Shown: positions 1 through 10,824 of the stretch, piece after piece
Position numbering within the stretch: the stretch's first letter is position 1
How the letters are laid out: each line of letters begins with the position of its first letter
Assembly (NCBI GenBank): GCA_037389465.1
Contig: JAZARR010000110.1
Span: forward strand, 1,369,501-1,433,500
Origin: Baylisascaris procyonis
Lineage: Eukaryota; Nematoda; Chromadorea; Rhabditida; Ascarididae
Reading direction: 5' to 3'
Length of the DNA: 64,000 bases
The notes under the pieces: generated by a model
Told to the model about the DNA's origin: nothing
The model's input: the letters and a program-made list of their open reading frames with translations, nothing else
Databases searched by the model: none
Made by a program: the position numbers and the translations under genes

Positions 1-2285
1 TGAGATGCTGCTTGGCTATGAAATGAAAAAGAAATTATATCTCAAGCGGCCGTTTACTTAACAGTTTACTGGATAGAGATTTTACAAATACAGAGTGTTA
101 AGGTAACTGATATCAAAGCGAAGCGTGCTCTCACCTCTACCATCCCGTACCTAAACACTAATGTCGCATTACCTGTTATAAATCCTTATTCTTCCGTTGA
201 ACTAGGCAAGGATGGACAGAAACCAGGACATTATAACTTCTAAGAATATTTAAAAAAAAAACGCTTTATAAAAACCAACCAAATATCTTGCCCAATAGTA
301 CATGAAACAATCGTAGTTTGATTCATCTTTAATCTTCTCAAGGAAATAGGCTGCACGATGAAATTCACCATTCACCATTAGAGAACGACCTAAACAATAA
401 TTACGTATTGATTAACTCAAAAATCTTGCAAGTGACAACGATGGGTAAAGATAAAATGCGAAAAAAAATTTCTAAATAAATATATTATATGCAAATATAT
501 CTCTCTCATTTCAAACATAAAAATCACTAAAATAGCCTTAGAATTGCCTAAATAATTCAAAATCCCTTAATCCAACTTTTCTAAGCTCCTCATTCATTCA
601 ATTTAACGAACTTAAATAAAATTATGCAAATCAGACTTATGACTAAAAATAATGATATTTTTTTTAGGTCAAGCAGAAAAATTTATTAACTCTTGGCTTT
701 CATAAAACTGGGCTATATAAAGGAGCCTAGGCCCTGATTTAAAAGGCCTTAGACCTATGGCATGGACACCTACCCTGAATGTTTATATCAACACAAACAA
801 CACCTGTCCACATACGAAGATATACCTCTTGTTACAAACCACACCTGAGAATACGTTCGATCACTCTCCAGGTGCCGACCGCACCATTTCCATAAACTGA
901 AGCTGCTTTCAATGATCCACTCAACATAATCAGTTAACTTGAATTATTGCTTCCTTATCAGCTAAATTTATGCAAAAACATTGTGCAACAATATTCAAAA
1001 AAATCTCTTCGCATTATTTATGCAAATTAACTAACCAAAATTAGCTCGAGCTAATATAGTTGCAGATCGAGATGAAGCGTCCATTTGTTGAGCGATAGAG
1101 TTTCCTTTCAACGCATATGCTTTATGCCATTCATCAGGTGCATAGAATATTAGTTCATTCGCCCTCAAATTAACACATTAAACAATTTATTGATTTTCAT
1201 TCTCTTTAGAAATAACCTGTTAAAATAAAATTCTCATCGACTAGAAATATTTAAATTCAATAAAACGCATCTTTTTTTTTTTTTAAGAGAGCCTCTCAAA
1301 TGGGAAATTCCTTCATTTTAACTCTTTATATGAATATCTTTAAAATAGATAGCTATAAGGCAATATTCTAATATGCTAAAGAACTAATAATAGAACATAA
1401 GAACGATGCTATCGAATTGCACAAAATTGAAATTTAATAAAACACTTATGAAAGTTAAATTTTTTAATCCACGACCACTTTAAGGCAGTATTCTAACGAA
1501 TATACGCAATGCCAAATATTTTAAAGCCACCTAACGGCATTTCATTTCAAGCACTAAAATAGACGCATGGAAGTTTAATGCTGAAAAACATAGAGAAATA
1601 AAGGGTAAAGGGTTTTTTCTAAAATAACGAAGATTAGAATGATGTATATATCGATGCAACATTTTATCTTTAAAAAAAAAAATGCAAAATTTCGTCTCAT
1701 TTAATAAGTAGAACATCGAATTTTGAGTGAATATGATGTTTTTAAAGCGGATATACTATATATATTTTTTTAAAAATTAAATAATGCACTATTTTATATT
1801 TTTTTCCGATATTTCAATTTATCTCTCCATTGGAACGAATATTGGCATTAATAATTCGTAATTTTATTTGAATTACCACTCTTTGAAGAATACTAATAAA
1901 TACTCAAGGTAAAATCTACTCCCATTCCTGAACATTAATCTCTATAAGAACACCAGTTGAAATTACTGCTGTCTCGGTTGAGAATGCGACCAGCATTTTT
2001 AGCTGCTATCAATTAGGCTCCGCAGTGGAGTTTTTCACTAAAATCGAGGGAAGAAAAAAATTGCAAGAGCCATGTCTTCAAAACGATTTACTGCATAACG
2101 AAAAATAGGATTATTCCTTATGCATTTCATCATGTTCCTATCGTTCAACGAAAACAGCAACTATTCTAACGGCAATATACATTAACGTATACAAAGAGCA
2201 CTTAGTGGGGTTCTCCGATCTGCCTTAAATATTTGTCTAACGACGTGAAATCCCGTAGATTATTCCTTCCCGCTTGCGAGCCTGG

Positions 2286-2439
2286 TGAATAAATAAAATA
2301 AAATAAGATAGAATAAAATGAATAAATAAGTAAACAAATAAATAAATAAATAAATAAATAAATAAACAGATAAATAAATTAATTAATAAATAAACAAGCA
2401 AATAAATAAAATAAATAAAACAAATAAATAAATAAAACA
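2286..2439 (+). repeat. AATAAA/AAATAAAT-rich tract
   Basis: About 150 bp of degenerate AATA/AATAAA repeats on the plus strand. It directly follows a short open frame (2198-2287) ending LPACEPGE and then a TGAATAAATAAA junction. LINE-like elements with AATAAA tails elsewhere in this window end in the same way, so it may be the tail of an old non-LTR element. A plain microsatellite is equally possible. Confidence 0.5.
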
Positions 2440-3268
2440 CATGAGCAAATATATAAACCCTTATCCCAATCGTTGACGCAATGAATCCAAACTTAACCAA
2501 AACGACGAATACAAATCTATCCTTATCAGTGATAACCAACGAAATACGAAATGGTGGAATTAAATAAAATTCAAATGGAATTAATAAAATTTAACTAACC
2601 ATTTAACACTATCGAAGATACAACGACGTTCACATTCAGATGCAAGCCAATAGAGATCATTTAATACAGTAGCGCCCCAATGTGACATCGGCAATCGTCT
2701 ATCTTTAATTAAACGAAACGATCAACGCTGATAATCTTGAATGATATAACATACCACTGATAAGAAATCTTTATAGTTGATTGCAAAACGAATCAGATCA
2801 TGATAAAAAATTCTAGCGTATTCCGATCGGATTTGATAAATTTAGACGCATAATAAACTCTAAATTAAATAAATAATTAAATTATACAACGATAAAATAA
2901 ATTAAAATACATAAAATCCTGCAAAAAAAAACGATAAAAATAAATCTAAAAATTAATTCATCTAGAAGTTGGGAAAATTTTTGAAGTGAAAATTCAAAAA
3001 CATATGGAAAATATCTATCTACTCAATAGCTCCACACCGTAGAATTTCATTGATAGACAAATAATACATTTATTACTGGCATAAATGGTTATAATAATTC
3101 TAATAATATTTGTCGGTGAAGATAATCACAAATTTGTTTGTTTTTTTTTTTGCTTCCGCTAAAAGTATAAAATGATAGATGACAAGAATTAATATATTTT
3201 TGTATCGTTGCAATCAAGAAACGAATGGAAAAATTTGAAAGCATTTAGCTATTCAATATATACATATA

Positions 3269-3269
3269 C

Positions 3270-3328
<59 letters not shown>

Positions 3329-3330
3329 TA
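3269..3330. repeat. (AT)n microsatellite
   Basis: Uninterrupted TA dinucleotides apart from one G substitution near position 3310. Confidence 0.95.
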
Positions 3331-4746
3331 ACGTACGAATATTTAAAGTGTATATGAACAAGCTTAGCACATCCTCGATGATAGTTCATCGACATCACAC
3401 CCGACTAGGACTTCACGCTTCGTTTTACCGCCTTTTTACCGCTCTTTCAACTTATCTGTATTGATAAACTTGTTATAATTACTCAGGTATAATATGTTTT
3501 CATCTAGGTGCCTCTAGGTAGTCTCCCCATCTCGTACTGTCACAAATCCATTGCGTTAATCAAGGCCTCCCATAGCCTTCTGGTTTTATTCCTTCATCTT
3601 ATACCTATTCACTATGAATATACTAATATGTTGATTTAAATAATTAAACCTCAATGCGACAAGTGAAGATATTGTCTTTTTTTTATTGGCCAATTATTGC
3701 AGTGTTATATATTTGGCCGATAGTTTAGTTTGCTGGCTATTTTATTCAATTATTAGTTCATTAAAGAATTCATACATTCCAATATTGTATACCATTATGT
3801 ATATCCATAGACTCAAATATCGTGTTATTTTACTTTATTTATTTACATATTTTTAATATTTTTATTCCTTTCATCTTATTATTTTTGTATAAATGAAGAT
3901 TATACTACTATTACTACTATTATACTACTACTAAGACCACCACCGCTTGTGGGTCATGACGTCTGCTGTCCATGACAAAACCCCACCCGCATATATATGT
4001 CGCCGCAAAGGAAGTTGTCACCATAGAATTGCGTTTTCACTAACCCTAAGGTATATCTTCCTATCTCCGTTTATTGATATGCCTGAGGTATGAGAACTCG
4101 ACCTCAAGCTTTGCGCAAGTAGAGCCAACATTTAGAGGGAAGGGAAGGGAAGGGGAGTCTTCATCTGCAACTCTGCAACTAGGAAAACCATTCGAAAAAC
4201 GCGAGCATGAAACGACCGAAGGTGTAGGATAAAAAGGTAATGCTTATATAATTTTATGCTTCAGTTTTTATGAAGATGGAAATAAGCGCATGAAAAAGCA
4301 TTTAAACTTCGAACATGCTCTCCGGTCACTTGCGCCCCGATCTAATGCACTTCTGCTGCATGCCGTCCCCCTTACCCCATCCCCCTTTCTTGGACCAAAT
4401 GCGGCAAGGTGGTGACCAATTTTAAACCAATCGGGATTAGTCACAAGACTGGAATCCGATCGGAAATGCCAGAATATGGTTGTGGGTGAAATCTGGCCAA
4501 AACTGGGATCGGAAGCCGAACCTGGCCTAATTTTGATTCCAATATTGATGAGCCATTTTATTGCGTAATGAATCGTGGAGATTTTTTTCATTTTTCTCCA
4601 CTCGTGGTGGAAGCCTTTATAATTAGACATGGAGAGGGGATTCATCTTACTGCCTTCCTTTCTACTCAGCATTCGTGTTGATATTAAAGACTCCGAAAAC
4701 TAGGAGTCTCTGAGCAAGATTCGCATATCCCAGAAATCTCGGGGAC

Positions 4747-4968
4747 TGCCTCGGATTCGAGATGTTACAGACTGATATCTACCTCAACCAGAATCAGATC
4801 TGACGAGGCATGGGATCCCGTGCCTCGAATTCCAGACGCTACAGGGAGATACCGATCTCAGGCAGGACCAGGTTCAACGACGGGTAAGTTCTCGTGCCTC
4901 GAATCCCACGTGTTAAGGGCTTGTACCGACCTCAGGCAGGAACGGATTTAACTCATATCCACGATAAG
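4747..4968 (+). repeat. 74-bp tandem repeat, 3 degenerate copies
   Basis: Copies begin at TGCCTCG at 4747, 4821 and 4895, an exact 74-bp spacing. Each continues with a diverged form of GAATTCCAGACG...TACAG...GATATCGACCTCAGGCAGGA. The block is richer in GC than its surroundings. No coding role is visible: a frame is open through part of it (4894-5076), but the repeat length is not a multiple of three. Confidence 0.8.
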
Positions 4969-5310
4969 CAAGTACTGGAAGCAGTTGAAAAAAAGCAAGA
5001 CATTAAAAAACGTCGGCACAACAGAACAACCAGACAGCACAACTCTAGTAGAACAACTATAAAACAGCAAAAATGATTAAAAACAACGTTCTTATTAATT
5101 TTTTCGATGTTTTTTTAACTTTAGAACGTTGAGATAAACAACAATAATATTACTGTAGAATATAATATACGATTGCATCATCACCTTCCTAGCAATCCAT
5201 AACAAACATGGCCGATAAGAAAAGTAACTAAGCAATGACCAAGGCTTGTCTCTCGATGACCAACACTATCGAATGGTCAGTGGATCTTATCTGTTGCTAA
5301 CATGCAGATA

Positions 5311-5438
5311 ATTGCACCTTGTGTGTTACAGTCCTGAGTCAATTGCGCCTTGTTTCTTACACTCCTGTAGACAATTGCGCCTCGTCTGTCACAGTCGCGT
5401 TGACTATTGCATCTTGTGTGGTATAGTTGTGATGGCCA
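5311..5438 (+). repeat. 32-bp minisatellite, 4 copies
   Basis: Copies start at ATTGCRCCTTGT-like motifs at 5311, 5342, 5374 and 5406 (periods 31, 32, 32). Each contains TTACA or similar followed by a CTG/GTTGA-like half. Short open frames on both strands here are by-products of the repeat. Confidence 0.85.
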
Positions 5439-5548
5439 ATCCAATTCATTTCGTTTCAATAGAACTGAAAATACTGCCTCGAAACGCGTTGAAATACTTC
5501 ATTATTTTAACAGACTATTCAATTAAAAAAAATTTTTTTTTTTTACCC

Positions 5549-5564
5549 ATTACCCAAGTTTGAG
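5549..5564 (+). other. SL1 spliced-leader core match
   Basis: The 16 bases ATTACCCAAGTTTGAG equal the 3' 16 bases of the 22-nt nematode SL1 leader. The six upstream bases do not match SL1. The following bases (TTTGGTATG) do not look like the GTAAAC donor of an SL RNA gene, so this is not a normal SL1 RNA gene. It lies 226 bp upstream of the RNase H start codon. It may be a relic of a retroposed trans-spliced mRNA, or chance. Confidence 0.6.
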
Positions 5565-5714
5565 TTTGGTATGTTATGATTACGGCTCAAAGAGTCGAAA
5601 CGTCAGCATAAATGATTATCACATCTATCGATCATTCGTCTGCAAAACAACAGTATTATTACTCATATAAATTTCGCATATGAATGATTTTTTATGAAAA
5701 TTATAAAAAAAAAA

Positions 5715-5724
5715 TATTTTCAGG
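5715..5724 (+). promoter_or_regulatory. Acceptor-like site upstream of RNase H ATG
   Basis: ATATTTTCAG at 5714-5723 is a good nematode splice acceptor, followed by 51 bp of apparent 5' UTR before the ATG at 5775. With no upstream exon visible, it could be the trans-splice site that receives a spliced leader, or the end of a 5' UTR intron. Confidence 0.45.
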
Positions 5725-5774
5725 ATTTCGATGGTGATGAGTGAATTAACGATATTTTTCATATATTTGCAACG

Positions 5775-6019
5775 ATGAAAGATTGGCATTTCTTGGCTTA
5801 TCTAAGAAATACGATAATCTCTAATGAATATTGTTGGCTACATAAGACCAACTGGGTGGTACCTTCATTCGATGCTATTCTCAGCAAATATCATGCTGCA
5901 ACTGAACAAGCAATTCGGGATGAACGAGCAAATAGGATCGCTCATTGGCAAGAGGAAAAAGCTTGGTTAAGGTGATTTTATTTTTCAAATATTGTAAATA
6001 TTTGTTAAAAATAGATAGC

Positions 6020-6076
<57 letters not shown>

Positions 6077-8052
6077 GGAAATAGCTGAAAAAAATATGTA
6101 TAATTTAATGTAATAAACTTTTATTTAGTGCACCGGTGGTTTATTGTGATGGTGCATACGATTGGCTAACAGGAAAAGCTGGTATCGGTATTTTCTGGGG
6201 TCCTTCAGATGCACGAAACCTTCATTTAGCGGTCACTGGTTGCAAAATTACGAATATACGAGCTGAAGTACAAGCAGTCAATATCGCTATTCTACAGGTT
6301 TCTATCAATTACTTTTTAATCGTTTCGTTCAACAATAATATTCTATAGTATTTTTATTAATTTGCATATATGAGAATTAAGAAAGCTATATATTTGTGTT
6401 ATATAACACAAATGTTATTGCAAACTATATAAAATTTTTACTAAATCAATTATAATGGATTATTTATATGCAGGATCGATCTTACATATATATCATTTAG
6501 ATTAACATATTTTATGTATAGACGAAGCTGATTATGAGGTAATTGATTTAGTGGAAGTTTATTTTAAAAGATATTAAGCGTAAGATTATTATCACTGATA
6601 ACATTGAGATTATTATCATTGATAACCACTTATCGTCTTATTCAAATGAGCTAAAACACTATAGTCCATTATATGGGATGGCCGATCTTTTATTATCACT
6701 AAAGAAATTCAAATAATAGAGTTGTTTTTATTTATTTTTTACCTCCGCAAAATTTAATGAAGTAAAATTAACGAAATTTTAATATTTTTCAGCAGTTTTA
6801 TTTCTTATTTAAAATAAATAAATATTTTTATTTTTTGTTTATTTCCTTTAGAAAAAAAAATTTTTTTTTATTAATTTAAATCTTTGCTCGTACTATTATC
6901 ATCTAATTTTTTAGGCGTCCAGATTAAAATTGCAACGTATTTGCATAAAAACCGATTGTAATTTTGCTGTTAAAGTTATAAATTTATGGATGGAAAAATG
7001 GCGTAAAAATGGTTGGAGGAAAGCATCAGGTGGTCATATTGAGAATATCGATGATATCAAAAAATTGAGTGATCGCTTAGAATTGTTAAAGGTTTGATTT
7101 TTCTTTACTATAACTTAGATAAGGGGAATCCCCTTCCCCCCTCCCCCTCCTCACACCAAATTTTAAAATATTGTAGAGCTGCTAATCTTATATTTTAAAT
7201 TTAATTTTAAATTTAAATATTATATATTTTAATTAAAATATTGTAGAGTATTGTTTTAAAATATTGTAGAGCTGCTAATCTTATATAATTACTCAATTTG
7301 CTATTGAAGTAAATCGGGAGTGTGTGAAGTTTTTATTTATTGATTCCCTCATTGAAACAACAAATATTCTCAACGATATTGAATAGACAATAAAAGTCAT
7401 AAATTTCTCTTCGGTGGATTTAAAAAAAAAAAAATAATCCTAATATTGTTCTAAAAAAAAATTTCACGTTTTAGAAAATATGCAATAGTTTTTTTTTTCT
7501 TATTGCTTATATTTTTTATTTATTGGTTTGCTTTAATTTTTTTTTTTTAATTTTATTTCATAGTACAACGATGATATATAACCGCAAAAGAATTTCTTTA
7601 TTTAATGACAGAGCGCATTTTCAAATCGACTTTTTTTTTTCCTTAATATAATCATTGCTTCCCTCATTCTCTCTTCACTTTCTCGCACTTGTCTTCACGT
7701 TACCTTCCCTCTATTCCCACCGTTATTATGCAGATTCGACAGGCAAAAATCCATGTTTTTTGGATTTGTCTAGATTTATACGATAGTTTACTAAGGGTAA
7801 AATTTGTATGATGTTTACTATATCATATAGAATTATAAAGAATAAATTTTATTTAAGGTTCGTATCGAACATGTTTATGGACATCAAAAATTCGTGGAGA
7901 AATTAAACCAAGAAGAGTGTTGGCAAGGATTAACAAACGAAGAACGCGATGCATATGGTAATTTTTGTAGCGATCATCTTGCACAATTGGGTATCGATGA
8001 ACCAATGATGACTGATATCGCATACGAATCATTAATCACAACTTCCAATTAA
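5775..8052 (+). CDS. RNase H1-type ribonuclease
   Basis: Degrades the RNA strand of RNA/DNA hybrids, in nucleus and/or mitochondria. Four exons: 5775-5971, 6129-6297, 6915-7091, 7858-8052; 245 aa. The RNase H fold spans residues ~67-225. Active-site residues of the DEDD set are all present: D73 (VVYCDGAY), E112 (NIRAEVQAV), D136 (IKTDCNF) and D220 (GNFCSDHLA), plus the helper histidine H190 (VYGHQ). The basic handle region is typical of eukaryotic RNase H1 (WMEKWRKNGW, ~147-156). The first ~66 residues have no recognisable hybrid-binding domain (no YYAV-like motif) and instead form a Trp/Arg-rich stretch. I chose the first ATG after the acceptor at 5723; an extra upstream exon cannot be excluded. 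An AATAAA signal follows at 8193. The intron after exon 1 holds an (AT)n tract. Confidence 0.92.
6023..6073. repeat. (AT)n microsatellite in RNase H intron 1
   Basis: About 50 bp of uninterrupted AT within the first intron of the RNase H gene. Confidence 0.95.
7153..7290 (+). repeat. Duplicated AATATTGTAGAGCTGC segment
   Basis: TTTTAAAATATTGTAGAGCTGCTAATCTTATA-type sequence occurs twice in RNase H intron 3, near 7160 and 7254, with a shorter partial copy (AATATTGTAGAG) between them. It is a small local duplication. Confidence 0.75.
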
Positions 8053-8192
8053 TTTTTTCGTCTATACAAATATAAACGATTACTGTATATCATTAAGCAT
8101 AAGTATATTGTATTTGTGTGAATACTGTACCTATGCAAATGTGAATATTTATATGTACGTATATGAGTACGGTAATTACTAGGTTTTTTTTG

Positions 8193-8198
8193 AATAAA
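8193..8198 (+). terminator. Poly(A) signal of RNase H gene
   Basis: AATAAA lies 141 bp after the stop codon at 8052, in a T-rich 3' UTR. It is the best placed hexamer for this gene. Confidence 0.6.
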
Positions 8199-8451
8199 AT
8201 TGTTTAGTTCTTATTCGAGCACTTTATTTGTTTCAAGTAGCAAATTTATTGCTTCATTGTTTCGTTTCGAGACCAAGTTTCCTACGAGATCCTGGAATTG
8301 GCCATAGTCCGCAACAGGGATGCCAAGAATTACGGAACAGATACAGGTGGTGAGGGTGATCTTTAGAACAGATCAATAGTGGTCGAGTGCTGTTTTTGAA
8401 ATGGAAATCAAATGAGTGTACAAATTGCGGCGAGAAAGGCGAACGTCGTCA

Positions 8452-8523
8452 TCCTCGGTAGTATAGTGGTGAGTATCCGCGCCTGTCACGTGCGAGACCC
8501 GGGTTCGATTCCCGGCCGGGGAG
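8452..8523 (+). tRNA. tRNA-Asp (GTC)
   Basis: A 72-nt cloverleaf without intron. The acceptor stem TCCTCGG pairs with CCGGGGA (one G-U) before discriminator G. The D arm is TAGTATAGTGGTGAGTA. The anticodon stem CGCGC/GTGCG encloses loop CTGTCAC with anticodon GTC. The T arm is CCGGG-TTCGATT-CCCGG. The internal A and B boxes are intact, so it should be transcribed by RNA polymerase III. The CCA is not encoded, as usual in eukaryotes. It stands alone between the RNase H and TGF-beta receptor genes. Confidence 0.97.
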
Positions 8524-10824
8524 TACGTGTTTTCCTTCTCATCGCTTTTTCTTCTTCTCAAATTTCCGTCGAGTTGAAATTGAAATTCAGAAATTCGCAT
8601 TTCCATTCTATTTCCGCCTAACGATTATGAAGGTATTCAACATAATTTTTTAAAAATATTTATTAGAACCACAGGCATAAGATTATTGCCTACCTTTTGT
8701 CAGTCTATATGTCGATGATGATAAGAAATCCACCGATTTAGTGCTTATTACTTGAATCTCTCTATACTAAATTTATAGCTGTCATTTTATGGCACTTAAA
8801 ATGACTAAATAATTAGAGATAATTTGATATAGAGAATAGTGTAAAAATACTATACAGCTCAACTCTCTCTAGTCTTTCAAGCAGCACTGCTTTCTTTATT
8901 GGTCTTACCTTTATGGATTCATTATTATAACAAGTCAACTCATTCTAAACCCCTCTCTTCTTCAGAGAATCATTTTGGGCTATAGGATCGTTCCAATGAG
9001 GTCTATCATCTGCCCTCATAACTCGTCAACATTTGAAGCTAAAATATTTTCAATGTATTTTAAAATTTCTATTTATTATTTTTTCTAAACCATCCTATAT
9101 CCTCTTCTTTTTGCAATTTCTATCCCCTTTGTCGAAGATTAATCACCTCTATAGATGAAAATTTTATAATTTTTGGCATTTATTTATCGTCGTTTTTTTT
9201 TTTCATTCCTTTATAATAACATGAAACCTTTAAACGTTTCCATATTTTCTCATCTGAACATTTTTCACTTCAATTACCTAGATAACTTCGAAAACTGAAT
9301 AACACTCACTGTTACTATAGAAAAAACACTACAGCTAATCATCTCTCTTAAAATTTATGCGAATTAAAATCACTAATAAATAATAATGCATTTATTTAAA
9401 AAAAAATTCGATTAATAGCGCAATTTAACTGTTCGGAATAGAGCTGCGAAATTTGTTAAGAAAAATGTTTTCAAAAATTTTTTTATAACAACGAAAAATT
9501 TCTTTTCGTATTTATGAGGCGAATTAGTGCGGGCACGCACGCGATCTCATATGAATTTTTGCGTTGATTTAATTGGATATAGTGGATTGAATCTTTTTTT
9601 TTTTCAATGTTTCTGCGCTTATGTTTTTCAATTTTTATCTTTTTTTGCATATATAAGTATTATAAATAGCATTTGTCGAATCTATGTTGAGCAATTCTAG
9701 TTGATCGACGAGCTTATAAAAACTTACCGCTTATGCTGAAGATAGAATAGGTCACGCTACTTTTTTAGACCTGAGGTGGGGCTTTTTCTCGTTGTCGACA
9801 ACGCTTTTTTGAAGATTACATGTTGAAAATTATGCTGATAATCGCATTGTTAAACTTTAAGTTGTTTGATAATATGCTAAACTGATTGATTACATGATAA
9901 GAGTTTAAAATGTTATTTTATACTTCGATAAGTGCAAACCAACTAATTTAATAAATTCCTTTCGCTGCTTGTTGATTTGATCCTTATATAAAAAGATTCT
10001 ATTCAATAAGCGCCTTACCTTCGCAATATACAGATAATACTCCCGCAGATGTATCTTTCAAGTCTAAAATAATACGTTTAGTGCGATGGCGTGAAATTTT
10101 CATTTATTAGTTGATTTAATTTCAACAATTCATGGTGCATTATCAGGCGGTATTTCTATGCACTTTTATTTTATGCAGATTTATGCCAGATTTATGCAGA
10201 TCTCACTACTCACTAAGGCATTTGTTCCTCACTTAGAACGTATGATGTTTATTGTAACTGTTTTTTCTTTCGCTTTTCATACTACCTCACCTCCTTTCAC
10301 CTTTCCTTCTCTCGTTCGGATTTTCAGTTTAAAAGACATAACAAAATCTGATCAGAAAATAACAATTTTTTCCTGTTTTGGCCTTCCTTTAAGTTGGTTA
10401 TATTCAAAAATATTTAAGCTAGACAAGCATTTGAGCACACTTAAGCACTTAAAGAGAGTAAGAGAGGGTGGCTTGCAATTTATTGAGGTTTGAATTATTT
10501 ATTTCTTACATAGTGAGACATATTTTTGCGCATATAACGAGCAGATCAAACTAACGATCAGAGTTTTACTAGTTCAGATACACTACTACTGCTCGATATG
10601 TTTTCCTTACACTACGATTGAATTTGTCAGTCAAGTTGCTGAATTAGTGGCCATAATTTTGTCAATTTTGGCCACCTTATTTCTTCAAAGTTCCCTATTT
10701 GAATAATTAAATTATATGTTTTATTCACAATTATAAAATATTATTAGTTTTTAGCAATAGAATATTGTGTATTGATTAGTCGAATCGAACGGATCACTAA
10801 TGCGCGAGTGAAATCGATTACACA
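8524..10824. other. Intergenic, AT-rich, no gene seen
   Basis: Between the tRNA and the TGF-beta receptor start codon no exon-like segment, RNA gene or clear repeat stands out. Long T/A runs dominate. The promoter of the receptor gene presumably lies here but no element can be named. Confidence 0.6.

Larger units (their letters stand above)
1..5723. other. Intergenic region with simple repeats
   Basis: No convincing coding exon is seen on either strand. The stretch is AT-rich and holds an AATAAA-type tract (2286-2439), an (AT)n run (3269-3330), a 74-bp tandem repeat (4747-4968), a 32-bp tandem repeat (5311-5438) and an SL1-core match (5549-5564). A minus-strand open frame at 4268-4672 lies in a less AT-rich patch, but it has no recognisable domain and no splice context, so it is not called as a gene. 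Confidence 0.7.

Noticed and set aside
4268..4672. 134-aa minus-strand open frame
   Set aside because: No domain, no splice context, and part of it resembles another patch at 19.5 kb, so a repeat is more likely than a gene.
5311..5438. CRISPR-like spacing of short repeats (also at 44253, 57718)
   Set aside because: The units are contiguous diverged tandem copies without spacers, in a eukaryotic genome; they are minisatellites.
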